DNA of 24,804 nucleotides from JBJXHC01 sp046160825 (GCA_046160825.1 JBJXHC010000080.1:1-24804), one strand, 5' to 3'; positions 1 through 8,845 are shown, counted from the first letter of the stretch. Notes: a model not told the origin generated them from the letters alone. Translations and numbers: made by a program.

Positions 1-81
1 GAAGCAGTCTCCATCTACAACACTGAGCGCCCGCATCTCAGCTTGGGAATGATGACACCGGAAATGCGTTATGCAGCTTAA
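1..81 (+). CDS. IS3-family transposase, C-terminal fragment (5' end outside window)
   Basis: Frame 1 is open from the first base to a TAA at 79-81 and encodes 26 residues containing YNTERPHLSLG followed by MTPE. That is the hallmark C-terminal end of the DDE integrase core (OrfB) of IS3-family transposases, where the final helix carries the N-x-x-R-P-H pattern. Most of the protein lies upstream of the window, so completeness cannot be judged. A TG...CA-type terminal repeat follows 15 bp downstream. The family call rests on a short but very characteristic motif. Confidence 0.8.
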   Translation, partial: EAVSIYNTERPHLSLGMMTPEMRYAA

Positions 82-96
82 CTTTCTAACTCACAC

Positions 97-121
97 TGTC
101 AACCTATGGACGGACGAGACA
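97..121 (+). mobile_element. Probable right terminal inverted repeat of the IS3-family element
   Basis: The segment starts TGTCAACCTATGGACGGACG and ends in GAGACA, 15 bp after the transposase stop. Read inward from the end it begins TGTCTCGTCC, matching the TG...CA termini of IS3-family elements. I recall very similar termini from related elements, but the left end is not in the window, so the repeat cannot be paired and the exact last base is inferred. Confidence 0.55.
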
Positions 122-305
122 GAAGAATTGGTCTGAAAATTTGAAACGCGTTGGCTTGAAATTCCATCCTAAAACACCTATCTTTTCACGCCGCAAGATG
201 TAACGTCAGGGCAACCACGAAGCATATCCTCCGGTTTGCTGCGCTTCGTTTGGTGGAATGACGTACCATCCCAATTTGATTTATTCAACATTCCAGAGGA
301 GAGTT
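122..305 (+). other. Gap between IS end and first host gene; no gene seen
   Basis: No convincing coding frame is present. The stretch separates the insertion sequence end from an OmpA-family gene and must hold, or be followed by, that gene's promoter. A Shine-Dalgarno run (AGAGGAGAG) lies at its end, just before the ATG at 306. No clear TAnnTTTG promoter element was found. Confidence 0.5.
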
Positions 306-1745
306 ATGGGTCAACGGATACAACCCTTCATTGCACTCGCATGTCTCATGGCGTTGGCAACAGTATCGTTTGCTCAATTCAAGGATCAGGGTATTGGCTT
401 TGGTGCCACGTTCGGTGGGACATTTGGCCAGACTGAGCTTAAGGACAAAAAGCTCGATCACTATGCCCGTGCGTTCATGCGTTATAGCCTGTTCGATCAC
501 GTCCAGGGAGAGCTTGGTGTTGGTGCCGGCTACGTGAAAGGAATTCAATACCGTACGCTCATTTTCCCGATTGATTACAGACTCGTGTTCAGTCCGATGG
601 CTTCCGACTCCTGGAACCCGTACATCTACGGTGGAGCCGGCGTTCTCCGTTATGACATAGAGGACATTCCGCCCGGTGCGACTGCAGGTGAGAAGACAAA
701 GGGATGGATGTTGTATGCGCCCGCGGGAGTCGGGTTACAGTTCCTGACATCGGAAAATGTTGTATTGGAAGTTACCGGTGGATTTAATTTCGCATTCAAG
801 GATAATCTCAATGCCGTCGTGCGTGGCGGCAACGACGCGTACTGGAACTTCGGCGCGGGCTTTACCGTGCTTGGTGAGAGCGGCTCTGCCGACCCCGATG
901 GCGATGGATTGACCAACGACGAGGAGAAAGCGCTCGGCACTGACAAACGTAACGCGGATTCCGATGGTGATGGATTGAAGGATGGGCAAGAAGTGAAGGC
1001 CACAAGTACCAATCCATTGAAGGCCGACACGGATGGCGACAGTCTATCTGATGGCAATGAAGTCAACTTGCACAAGACCAATCCCAACGCCGCCGATTCA
1101 GATGCCGATGGGTTGTCCGATGGCGAAGAGGTCAACACCACCAAGACTGATGCGTTGAAAATGGACACCGATGGTGATCAGTTGACGGACGGCAATGAAG
1201 CGAATACCCACAAGACTGATCCCATGAAGGCCGATACCGACGGCGACACGCTTGCCGACGGTGATGAAGTCAACATGCGCAAGACCGATCCACTCAAGGC
1301 CGATACGGATGGGGGCACCATAGGTGACGGTGTGGAAGTTGCGCGCGGCACGAACCCTCTTGATGCAACAGACGATGTGAAAGAAGAAGTCAAGGTCGAA
1401 GTGGGCAAGGCAATTGTGTTGGATGGTATCGTCTTCGAGACTGGTAAGTCAGCAATCACGCCGGAGTCGGAAGCAATTCTGGAGAAGGCATACAATACAT
1501 TGTTCCAGAGTCCGGAGATCGAAGTCGAGATTCACGGTTACACGGACAATGTCGGCAAGAAGGCTTCCAACATGAAACTCTCGCAAGCCCGCGCCGATGC
1601 GGTCAAGGAGTGGCTGGTGGCGAAGGGAATTTCCGGCGACCGGATTGCAACGAAAGGCTTCGGTCCCGATAACCCGATCGCACCAAACGACTCGAAGGAA
1701 AACAAACAGAAGAACCGGAGAATCGAGTTCTTCAGAGTGAAGTAA
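306..1745 (+). CDS. Secreted OmpA-family protein with thrombospondin type 3 repeats
   Basis: 479-residue envelope protein. The ATG at 306 is preferred over an upstream in-frame ATG at 258 because it follows an AGAGGAGAG ribosome site and begins a signal peptide (cleavage near SFA-QF, residues 22-24). Residues about 25-190 alternate like a small outer-membrane beta-barrel. Residues about 196-355 are tandem Asp-rich repeats (DxDGDGLxDGxE type), the calcium-binding thrombospondin type 3 linker. Residues about 370-479 form an OmpA C-terminal peptidoglycan-binding domain, with HGYTDNVG and the closing NRRIEF motif. The expected role is anchoring the outer membrane to the wall. A strong terminator follows. 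Domain calls are firm; the barrel is inferred. Confidence 0.9.
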   Translation: MGQRIQPFIALACLMALATVSFAQFKDQGIGFGATFGGTFGQTELKDKKLDHYARAFMRYSLFDHVQGELGVGAGYVKGIQYRTLIFPIDYRLVFSPMASDSWNPYIYGGAGVLRYDIEDIPPGATAGEKTKGWMLYAPAGVGLQFLTSENVVLEVTGGFNFAFKDNLNAVVRGGNDAYWNFGAGFTVLGESGSADPDGDGLTNDEEKALGTDKRNADSDGDGLKDGQEVKATSTNPLKADTDGDSLSDGNEVNLHKTNPNAADSDADGLSDGEEVNTTKTDALKMDTDGDQLTDGNEANTHKTDPMKADTDGDTLADGDEVNMRKTDPLKADTDGGTIGDGVEVARGTNPLDATDDVKEEVKVEVGKAIVLDGIVFETGKSAITPESEAILEKAYNTLFQSPEIEVEIHGYTDNVGKKASNMKLSQARADAVKEWLVAKGISGDRIATKGFGPDNPIAPNDSKENKQKNRRIEFFRVK

Positions 1746-1753
1746 GTGCAACA

Positions 1754-1790
1754 GGCGGCTCCATCGAAAAGGTGGAGCCGCTTCTGTTTT
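1754..1790 (+). terminator. Rho-independent terminator
   Basis: GCGGCTCCA at 1755-1763 pairs perfectly with TGGAGCCGC at 1773-1781 across a 9-nt loop and is followed by TTCTGTTTT. It sits 9 bp after the stop of the first OmpA gene, so the second OmpA gene probably has its own transcription start or depends on read-through. Confidence 0.85.
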
Positions 1791-1815
1791 ATGGACAGCC
1801 TAATTGGAGGTCAAA

Positions 1816-2646
1816 ATGATTCGATTAATATTGCTGAGTGTGTTGGGAGCCTTGCTACTTCAGCCGATCACTTTTGCCCAATCAAAGGACATCAAGAACA
1901 GCAAAGACCATCCGCTATTTCCCACGCGCATGCCGGGCTATGTTATTACCAACTACATCGAGGTAGGATTTGACGGGTACAAATTTCCGGTTGGCCCGAC
2001 AAGGACTGAATATGTGGAAGGGCGAAAGGTGACCGTCACGTACTATATAAAATCCGGTGAACAACGTGCCAGCAGGATTGAGGTAGAGCGCAACTACAAG
2101 ACTGCCTTCGAGAAAATCGGCGGCACGGTTGTCTATGAAGGCAAGAAGACCATCACCATGAAAAAGGAGAAAGCCGGCGCCGAGGTGTGGGTGGAACTGA
2201 CCGCAATGGCGGATGCACGCGGTTGCCATCGCTACATCCTGACAGTCCTTGAAAAAGGGGAAATGATGCAGGTGATCTCCGCCTCAGATATGCTTGACGC
2301 TCTCAACAAGGATGGCTTCATCCCCCTCGATATTCATTTTGACACAGGCAAAGCAACCATCAAGCCGGAGTCGCGCCCCATCATCGATCAGATTGTTGCT
2401 CTGATGAAAGGAAATGCTGATTTGAAAATCAGCGTGGAAGGCCATACCGACAATGTGGGCGACGCCGCGTCGAACAAGAAACTTTCCGATGAACGTGCCG
2501 CTTCCGTGGTTGCCGCAATTGTTGAACAGGGGATTGATGGCTCAAGGCTTTCATCGGTCGGACATGGACTCGAAAAACCGGTCGCCGATAACCGAACTGA
2601 AGATGGGCGGGCAAAGAACCGGCGAGTGGAGCTGGTGAAAAAATGA
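1816..2646 (+). CDS. Secreted OmpA-family protein, short form
   Basis: 276 residues. The start at ATG 1816 is set by GGAGG at 1806-1810 and by a clear signal peptide (MIRLILLSVLG..., cleavage near TFA-QS, residues about 20-23). Residues about 25-160 form a mixed domain of unknown function that I do not recognise. Residues about 165-276 are an OmpA C-terminal domain: FDTGKATIKPES, then EGHTDNVG and NRRVEL. Unlike its upstream neighbour it has no thrombospondin type 3 repeats. The two OmpA domains align closely (HTDNVG...ASNKKLS versus YTDNVG...ASNMKLS), so the pair may be paralogous in that module. It is convergent with the minus-strand oxidase gene beyond. Confidence 0.88.
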   Translation: MIRLILLSVLGALLLQPITFAQSKDIKNSKDHPLFPTRMPGYVITNYIEVGFDGYKFPVGPTRTEYVEGRKVTVTYYIKSGEQRASRIEVERNYKTAFEKIGGTVVYEGKKTITMKKEKAGAEVWVELTAMADARGCHRYILTVLEKGEMMQVISASDMLDALNKDGFIPLDIHFDTGKATIKPESRPIIDQIVALMKGNADLKISVEGHTDNVGDAASNKKLSDERAASVVAAIVEQGIDGSRLSSVGHGLEKPVADNRTEDGRAKNRRVELVKK

Positions 2647-2773
2647 GGTTAGGGGTTGGGGGTTTGAGCCAAGCGACGGCGGAATGGATTGTGGATTGCA
2701 GATTCTGGATTCTAGGTCAGCTCTTCCCGCGAATCGGTCATGATTCCATCGCTCCACCACTCCAATACTCCGA

Positions 2774-4180
2774 CTATGCTTGATCAGAGAAAATCTTTCC
2801 CGGATTCAGGATTCCGTTCGGGTCAAACGTCCTCTTGATCTCTTTCATCAAATTCAGTTCGGCTTCTGAAAGTGCAATGGGGAGGTAAGACTTCTGCGAC
2901 CAGCCGATGCCATGCTCGCCGGAGATCGTTCCGCCAAGTGATACCGTAAGCTGGAATATCTCGCGGATCGCGGTGTCGATATGTTTCTCCCAGACTTCAT
3001 CGGAGAGTTTGTCTTTCAGGATGTTCACGTGGACATTCCCGTCGCCGGCGTGACCATAGCAGATGGACGTGATGCCATACTTGCCGCAAATCTCCTTCAC
3101 GCCCCGGACAAGCTGGGGCAGGTTCGCCCTCGGTACTACGGTGTCTTCCTCCTTGTACACAGAGATTGATTTCACTGCTTCACCCATACTTCGTCTCAAC
3201 GCCCAGACGTCTGCCACCTTCTGTTTATCCTCGGCAAGCAACACATCAAGCGGCTTGTAGCGTTCCACCACTCCGGCGATGATTTCAATATCCTTATTCA
3301 GACTTTCTTCGTAGTTGCCATCGACTTCAATCAGCAACTGCGCCTCAGCTTCGCCATTGGGGAATTTCTTTCCCAACCGTTCCTCTGCCGCTTTCACCGC
3401 CGACTTCTCCATAAACTCCAGAGCCGACGGTGTGATTCCTTCCTGAAAAATACTTGCCACTGCCGATGCCGCATCTTCGATTGAACCAAAAGCAACAAGT
3501 AACACTTTCCGCATCTTCGGCAAGGGAATCAACCGGAAGATAATCTTTGTAATGACGGCAAGCGTTCCCTCACTGCCGATGATGAGTTGCGTGAGATTGT
3601 AACCTGTGACGTTCTTCAACACCCGCCCGCCGGTATTGATGATCTCACCCGTTGGAAGGACGGCCTCGATACCCAGCACATAGTCCTTCGTTACGCCGTA
3701 CTTGACTGCGCGCGGTCCGCCGGCGCATTCCGCAAGGTTGCCACCGAGATGACAACTCCCTCGCGATGCGGGGTCGGGTGGATAGAAGAGTCCACGGCCT
3801 TCCACTTCTTCCTGAAACTTCTGTGTGATCACTCCCGGTTCAACAATTGCCTGGGAGTTCTTCTCATCAACCTCAATGATCTTGTTGAACTTCTCCATCG
3901 ACAAACATATCCCGCCATGTACGGCAAGCGCTCCGCCCGAAAGCCCGGTACCTCCGCCGCGTGGAGTAACAGCGATGCCGTGTTCGTTGGCGAGCTTCAA
4001 CACTGCAGACACTTGTGCGGTTGTCGCTGGCTTTACCACAACTTCCGGTGGGAAAGAGAAATCTTCGGTTTCATCCTGGCCGTAGAGCGAAAGGGATTCA
4101 GCGTCCGAGTGGATATTTTCCGCCCCGACAATGCCGGCAAGTCGTTGAAGAAGATCGGGACTGACGAGTGTGAAGTTCAT
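2774..4180 (-). CDS. FAD-linked oxidase, GlcD/D-lactate dehydrogenase type
   Basis: 468 residues from ATG 4180 (an in-frame TTG lies two codons upstream; neither has a clear ribosome site). The family oxidises 2-hydroxy acids such as glycolate or D-lactate with FAD. The FAD-binding type 4 domain spans about 38-210 and shows PRGGGTGLSGGA (73-84), PPDPASRGSCHLGGN (134-148) and GSEGTLAVI (202-210). The FAD-oxidase C-terminal domain follows, with GHAGDGNVHVN and SGEHGIG near the end. Length matches GlcD. No GlcE or Fe-S partner (GlcF) lies next to it, so the electron acceptor is unknown. It is last in a minus-strand trio, 69 bp after the membrane protein gene. Substrate is not decidable from sequence. 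Confidence 0.9.
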   Translation of the reverse strand: MNFTLVSPDLLQRLAGIVGAENIHSDAESLSLYGQDETEDFSFPPEVVVKPATTAQVSAVLKLANEHGIAVTPRGGGTGLSGGALAVHGGICLSMEKFNKIIEVDEKNSQAIVEPGVITQKFQEEVEGRGLFYPPDPASRGSCHLGGNLAECAGGPRAVKYGVTKDYVLGIEAVLPTGEIINTGGRVLKNVTGYNLTQLIIGSEGTLAVITKIIFRLIPLPKMRKVLLVAFGSIEDAASAVASIFQEGITPSALEFMEKSAVKAAEERLGKKFPNGEAEAQLLIEVDGNYEESLNKDIEIIAGVVERYKPLDVLLAEDKQKVADVWALRRSMGEAVKSISVYKEEDTVVPRANLPQLVRGVKEICGKYGITSICYGHAGDGNVHVNILKDKLSDEVWEKHIDTAIREIFQLTVSLGGTISGEHGIGWSQKSYLPIALSEAELNLMKEIKRTFDPNGILNPGKIFSDQA

Positions 4181-4249
4181 TTGCAAGGTCGAAGGTGGAG
4201 GAGAGTTCGTGGCGTTTGTTCTTTCCGGCTGGTTGTGGGTCCGACTGAA

Positions 4250-4702
4250 CTATTGTATGTCTTTCTCTATTGCAAATTTTTTACCTCTCGAGAAGAGAAG
4301 CATAAGTGCAACCAGAAGCATTCCCACATTTTCAAATACTTTGGTCCAACCGATTCTGCCCACCGAAGGGTCCTGCGTAAAACAGCCGCAGGAGATGTCG
4401 AGTCCGCGAATAAGTCCGGAAACGACACCGAGCGTGAAGACAAGGAGCATAATAAAGCAGAGGAAGGCGCTTGCTTTGATTCTGAAGCCGAAGAGCAACC
4501 CGAGTGCGCAGAGTAGTTCCACCCAGGGGAGAATCGTTGCGACAAGCATCGTGAACGGCTGGGAAATGATTTTATAGTTCTGGATAGAGACAGCGAATGC
4601 CGCGGGGTCGGCTACTTTGTCGATACTCGCAACAAGGAAGACCATCCCGAGAAGGACCCGGGCAGCAAAGACTACATAATCGTTTTCCAGAAGAGACTTC
4701 AT
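4250..4702 (-). CDS. MauE/DoxX-like four-helix membrane protein
   Basis: 150 residues with four predicted transmembrane segments (about 10-28, 50-71, 77-99, 121-138). The loop before helix 4 has SCGCF (104-108), a cysteine pair typical of the MauE branch of the DoxX/MauE superfamily, whose members act in thiol/disulfide or quinone-linked redox steps at the membrane. It lies between a membrane-anchored rhodanese and a GlcD-type oxidase on the same strand. The rhodanese link suggests sulfur or disulfide chemistry, but that is inference. There is no recognisable ribosome site before ATG 4702. Confidence 0.8.
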   Translation of the reverse strand: MKSLLENDYVVFAARVLLGMVFLVASIDKVADPAAFAVSIQNYKIISQPFTMLVATILPWVELLCALGLLFGFRIKASAFLCFIMLLVFTLGVVSGLIRGLDISCGCFTQDPSVGRIGWTKVFENVGMLLVALMLLFSRGKKFAIEKDIQ

Positions 4703-4741
4703 GGGTGAACTTTCAAATCTCTAAATCTCAAATCTCAAATC

Positions 4742-4767
4742 CCCGCCTACGCTTGCGCTTCGGCGGG
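4742..4767. repeat. Short palindromic intergenic element (CCCGCC...GGCGGG)
   Basis: CCCGCC at 4742-4747 and GGCGGG at 4762-4767 form an inverted repeat around TACGCTTGCGCTTC, in the 91-bp gap between the rhodanese and MauE-like genes. Very similar CCCGCCTNCGC...GGCGGGCAGG units recur between genes in many genomes of this bacterial group (recollection, not searched). No second copy was seen here. It could lower expression of the downstream gene or act as an mRNA stability element. Confidence 0.5.
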
Positions 4768-4793
4768 CAGGCCAAATCTCCCATCCCCTCATC

Positions 4794-5258
4794 TCACTCT
4801 GTTTTTTCTGTAGGCAAGTTGCCTGCTTGCCATTCTTTCCACCCTCCAAAAAACACTCTCACGTTCTTGTAGCCGAGGGAGTCCAGCTTTGCGGCAAGCG
4901 TAATGCTCGAGTTGCAGTCTTCGCCGTCGCAATAGGTGATGAGCATGTTCTCTTTGGGGAGGATGGTGAGGATCTCCGGACTTTCCTGCGCATCTTTCAA
5001 GGGAATATTCACCGCACCCTTGATGTGTCCGAGTTGGAAATCGAATCCATGCCGTGCGTCCACGAATATCGCATCACCGGATTCGTAGGCCTGCTTTGCC
5101 TCGTCGAATGTGATGATTTCTGGAGCAGCGACGGGTTGCGATGTGGTAGCGGTCTTGACCGGAGCGAAGAATCCCTTTGCGGTCAGTCCGGTATAGCAGA
5201 AGCCAAGCATCGCTGACACAACAATGATAAGGCTGGCTTCCTTGATTGATCTACGCAT
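4794..5258 (-). CDS. Membrane-anchored rhodanese-domain protein
   Basis: 154 residues from ATG 5258, chosen because it follows CAGGGA and starts a signal-anchor (charged MRRSIKEAS then a hydrophobic stretch, residues about 8-27). An in-frame extension to 5402 lacks support. Residues about 48-150 are a rhodanese domain: VDARHGFDFQLGHIKGAVNIP (66-86) and the active-site loop TYCDGEDC with Cys110, ending in FFGGWKEW. Such domains transfer sulfane sulfur or act in thiol redox; the anchor puts the domain on the periplasmic side. The loop has a second cysteine (Cys114) instead of the usual CxxGxR form. First gene of the minus-strand trio and divergent from the metalloprotease gene. Confidence 0.87.
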   Translation of the reverse strand: MRRSIKEASLIIVVSAMLGFCYTGLTAKGFFAPVKTATTSQPVAAPEIITFDEAKQAYESGDAIFVDARHGFDFQLGHIKGAVNIPLKDAQESPEILTILPKENMLITYCDGEDCNSSITLAAKLDSLGYKNVRVFFGGWKEWQAGNLPTEKTE

Positions 5259-5387
5259 GCATTCCCTGTTTGTGTTCTGACAAATCGTACGGAATACACG
5301 AGACATGTGCAATGCCATTGTTCGTCTTGCATCCGGGAATAGACTCAAAAAGGTGGTCGTAGAAGAGCCGACATGTCTAAAATCTGG

Positions 5388-5416
5388 TTGCTTCTCGGCC
5401 ACTTCTTCTATATTTT
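5388..5416 (+). promoter_or_regulatory. Candidate Bacteroidota-type promoter for the metalloprotease gene
   Basis: TTG at 5388-5390 and TATATTTT at 5409-5416 are separated by 18 bp, close to the TTTG / TAnnTTTG pattern of this phylum's housekeeping sigma factor. The element lies about 65 bp before the ATG at 5482, in the divergent gap between the rhodanese and protease genes. The last base of the -7 motif deviates (T instead of G). Confidence 0.4.
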
Positions 5417-5481
5417 AGACTCCCATCTGTACAGTCATTTCGATAATTACATCTTACATACGAAGATTCAGGAGAACCACA

Positions 5482-8400
5482 ATGCGAACTCTGGTAACGT
5501 GTGTGCTTAGCTTCATTCTCGCCGTTGGCATGTACGCGGCACAAAGCGATGATGGACTCTGGTCCGACATTCAAGAGTCACAGGTATCCTCAGGACAGGA
5601 GCGGCTCATCATTCCGGTTGAGTACCGTACACTGAGGTTGAACCTTGAATTCCTCGGGACGGTGTTGCGCCGGTCGCCGATGGAGGGAAGCATTCGTCTG
5701 AAAGAGTCTCCGGTTACCATTGCGCTTCCTTTGCCCGATGGCGGCTTCGGTCGTTTCAGTGTTGTCGAATCTCCCATCATGGCACCGGAACTTGCAATAC
5801 GGTATCCGGAGATCAGAACATATCTCGGTCAGGGAATAGATGACCCCACTGCGACCGTAAGGTTCGATGTTACACCAGAGGGCTTTCACGCAATGATCCT
5901 CTCTGCCGGACCCACGATCTACATCGATCCATACAGCCGCGGCAACACACAGGTGTACATCAGTTACTTCAAGCACTCTGCAAGGCTTGGCGAGGCGAGA
6001 AACTTCGAGGAAATTGATGTTGTTGATCCGGGGGGTGAGAGGGCGAAAGAAATAGCGCAGCTTGTTGCAAGCCGGACTTCCTCAACGAGGATAGGTGAGG
6101 AACTGAGAACATATCGCGTCGCGGTTGCATGTACGGGTGAATACGCGGCGTTTCATGGCGGCACTGTTCCACTGGCACTTGCGGCAGTTGTTGTAGCGGT
6201 GAACAGGGTCAATGGCATCTATGAGCGTGAAGTAGCAGTGAGGATGCAGCTTGTCGCGAACAATGACCAGATCATTTACACAAACTCTGGCTCAGATCCA
6301 TACTCGAATAACAATGGTGTGGCAATGCTCGGTCAGAACCAAACCACGTTGGACAATATCATTGGTTCGGCCAACTACGATTTTGGTCACGTCTTTAGTA
6401 CTGGTGGTGGCGGTGTCGCCGGTCTTGGCGTGATTTGCCGGAACGGCGAGAAGGCCGAGGGTGTCACAGGTTTGCCGTCTCCCATCGGCGATCCGTTCTA
6501 TGTTGACTATGTTGCGCACGAGATGGGACACCAGTTTGGAGCAAACCACAGTTTCAATGGTACGTCGGGTGCCTGTGGCGGCGGCAATCGTAATGCCGGA
6601 ACAGCATACGAGCCTGGCAGTGGATCAACGATCATGGCGTATGCGGGAATATGCGGTGCACACAACACACAGAATTTTAGTGATGATTATTTTCACGGGA
6701 TCAGTACCGACGAGATAGTGGCCTATACCACGATCGGAGTCGGGAGCGGCTGTCCGGTCATCACCTTTACGGGAAATAACCCTCCGGGTGTTGACGCAAA
6801 TCCGACCGGCTATTCCATTCCGATTGGAACGCCATTCTCATTGCCGGGAGTCGGGAATGATGTTGATGGCGATTCGTTGACATATACATGGGAAGAGTTT
6901 GACCTTGGTCCGGGCGGTTCGCCCAATGCACCAACCGGCAACGCGCCGATCTTCCGTAGCTTCAAAGGTACCGGTAATCCCACACGTACCTTTCCGCGCA
7001 TGTCGGATATTCTCAACAATACACAAACAATCGGCGAGCTTCTTCCGAGCTATGCGCGCTTGATGATATTCCGGTTGACTGTTCGTGACAACAGAGCAGG
7101 GGGTGGAGGCGTAGGCTCAGACGCCACAGGTGTCGATGTTATAGGTACAGCGGGTCCATTCGTCATCACGTCGCCCAATACATCGGTCACCTGGCTGATG
7201 AATTCGACGGATACCGTACGATGGAATGTTGCAAACACCAATCAATCTCCCATCAATTGTTCTTCGGTGAACATTCTCCTCTCCACCAATGGTGGGCAGA
7301 CCTTCCCGACTGTGCTTGCGGCAAATACACCGAATGATGGAGCCCAGGCAGTCACTATTCCGAATATTCTGAACTCCACCGCCCGTATCAAGGTTGAAGC
7401 GGTCGGCAATGTGTTCTTTGATATTTCGAATGTGAATTTTTCCATCGGCTCAGTCGGGACGCCACAACAGGTGAGTCCGGCGAACGCATCCACGAATCTT
7501 CCTCTTTCGGTGCCGATACGCTGGCGCAGTGTGGCTGGCGCGGCGACATATCACCTTCAGGTTGCAACAGAGGTGGCATTCACAACTCTTCAGGTCAACG
7601 ATTCCACACTGACCGATACTTCACGCATCGCCAGTGGATTGCTCAACAACAGATTGTATTACTGGCGTGTGCGCGGGAAGAATGCACAGGGAACTAGCGG
7701 TTGGTCGGATGTATGGAATTTCCGTACAGTTGTCGCACCGCCCAATGCACCGACACTGACTTCGCCAGCCAACAATTCCATTAATCTCGCGTCCACTCTG
7801 ACGCTGCAATGGGGAGTAGTGTTTAGCGTTACCGGTTATAGCGTTGAGGTTTCACAGGATTCGCTGTTCTCGACCACGGTTGTGAATGACACGACACTCA
7901 CCGTAAACCAAAAGATAGTATCTCTTGCGTCCGGTACCAGATATTTCTGGAGAGCCCGCGCGAAGAATGCCGGAGGTTTCGGCGCCACTTCCGCAGTGTG
8001 GAACTTCACTACCCAACAGTTGCCCGGTCAGGTCAGTCTTGTCTCACCAGCCAATGGGACATCCGTTGCGGAAGACAGTGTGCTCCTTGTATGGCAGCGT
8101 GCCGGCACAGCAAATGAGCGCTACTGGCTCCACGTGTCAACGGATTCGCTGTTCACAACAGGTACGGTTGATTCGACACTGACTGACTCGTCCCGAATGG
8201 TTCGGCAATTGATTGCAAGCCAAACGTATTGGTGGAAGGTGCGGGCGGGGAACAACGCGGGGTGGGGAGTATTCAGTGAGCCGAGAAATTTTTCAAGGCT
8301 GGCAACATCAGTTGGAGAGATAGAGCCGGGAATTCCATCCGAATTTGTTCTTTCACAGAATTATCCGAATCCGTTCAATCCCTCCACAGTCATTTCTTAT

Positions 8401-8601
8401 GCCTTGCCGCGTGAGATAGACGTTCGGCTTGAAGTGTTTAATCTCCTCGGTGAAAGAGTGGCTCTTCTTGTTGATGAAAAAATGTCTGCTGGATACCACT
8501 CTGCGATCTTCGATGCACTGGGACTTTCGAGCGGGCTATATCTCTACAGGCTGCAAGCAGGCGAGTTTGAACAGACGAGGAAGTTGACGTTGGTGAGGTA
8601 G
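5482..8601 (+). CDS. Secreted reprolysin-like (M12B) zinc metalloprotease with FN3 repeats and type IX sorting domain
   Basis: 1039 residues. AGGAG at 5470-5474 and a signal peptide (residues 1-20) fix the start. The prodomain-like N-terminus includes SFKH-type motifs seen in secreted proteases of this group. The catalytic domain carries HEMGHQFGANH (His346, Glu347, His350, His356) and a Met-turn IMAYAG near 384-389, matching the HExxHxxGxxH metzincin fold of reprolysin-like enzymes. Three FN3-like repeats follow, at about 660-755, 755-845 and 845-935, each with WR.R.KN.G or similar. The C-terminus (about 950-1039) is a sorting domain with NYPNPFNPST, LLGERV and GLYLYRLQAG, expected to direct export by the type IX system. 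Target proteins are unknown. Confidence 0.92.
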   Translation: MRTLVTCVLSFILAVGMYAAQSDDGLWSDIQESQVSSGQERLIIPVEYRTLRLNLEFLGTVLRRSPMEGSIRLKESPVTIALPLPDGGFGRFSVVESPIMAPELAIRYPEIRTYLGQGIDDPTATVRFDVTPEGFHAMILSAGPTIYIDPYSRGNTQVYISYFKHSARLGEARNFEEIDVVDPGGERAKEIAQLVASRTSSTRIGEELRTYRVAVACTGEYAAFHGGTVPLALAAVVVAVNRVNGIYEREVAVRMQLVANNDQIIYTNSGSDPYSNNNGVAMLGQNQTTLDNIIGSANYDFGHVFSTGGGGVAGLGVICRNGEKAEGVTGLPSPIGDPFYVDYVAHEMGHQFGANHSFNGTSGACGGGNRNAGTAYEPGSGSTIMAYAGICGAHNTQNFSDDYFHGISTDEIVAYTTIGVGSGCPVITFTGNNPPGVDANPTGYSIPIGTPFSLPGVGNDVDGDSLTYTWEEFDLGPGGSPNAPTGNAPIFRSFKGTGNPTRTFPRMSDILNNTQTIGELLPSYARLMIFRLTVRDNRAGGGGVGSDATGVDVIGTAGPFVITSPNTSVTWLMNSTDTVRWNVANTNQSPINCSSVNILLSTNGGQTFPTVLAANTPNDGAQAVTIPNILNSTARIKVEAVGNVFFDISNVNFSIGSVGTPQQVSPANASTNLPLSVPIRWRSVAGAATYHLQVATEVAFTTLQVNDSTLTDTSRIASGLLNNRLYYWRVRGKNAQGTSGWSDVWNFRTVVAPPNAPTLTSPANNSINLASTLTLQWGVVFSVTGYSVEVSQDSLFSTTVVNDTTLTVNQKIVSLASGTRYFWRARAKNAGGFGATSAVWNFTTQQLPGQVSLVSPANGTSVAEDSVLLVWQRAGTANERYWLHVSTDSLFTTGTVDSTLTDSSRMVRQLIASQTYWWKVRAGNNAGWGVFSEPRNFSRLATSVGEIEPGIPSEFVLSQNYPNPFNPSTVISYALPREIDVRLEVFNLLGERVALLVDEKMSAGYHSAIFDALGLSSGLYLYRLQAGEFEQTRKLTLVR

Positions 8602-8794
8602 ACCGCGGCGGGAACTTCTGGTTCCCCAAAAAATCGTTGCGACGAATTCCGGTGTCGTTCACCGGGTCTTCCTGATGCCAGCGTAACAGCGCGAAAACTC
8701 TGCCGTGCAATGGTTGCTTTGCTGTTTTTGGGAATCAGCCCGTTTTAATCATGCCACATGGGGATTTCAGTTTTGGGGTGGGACAATACTGCAT

Positions 8795-8845
8795 CATCCC
8801 CGACCCGCCTTCTGCACCGCCTGATTCATCACGGAGTCGGGGATG
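8795..8845. repeat. Perfect 10-bp inverted repeat (hairpin 1 of gap)
   Basis: CATCCCCGAC at 8795-8804 is the exact reverse complement of GTCGGGGATG at 8836-8845; the intervening loop is 31 nt. No T-run follows on either strand, so a simple terminator is unlikely. Confidence 0.75.

Noticed and set aside
650..1168. 172-codon minus-strand frame opposite the thrombospondin type 3 repeats
   Set aside because: It is a shadow of the repetitive Asp/Gly codons; it has Ser/Pro/Leu-rich low-complexity sequence and no ribosome site.
3587..4516. 309-codon plus-strand frame across the oxidase and MauE-like genes
   Set aside because: It is antisense to two genes with clear family motifs, and its own product has no recognisable domain.
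8610..8626. GGGAAC/GTTCCC stem after the metalloprotease as a terminator
   Set aside because: The stem is only 6 bp and is followed by A residues on the plus strand, so it lacks the T-run needed for termination of the upstream gene.
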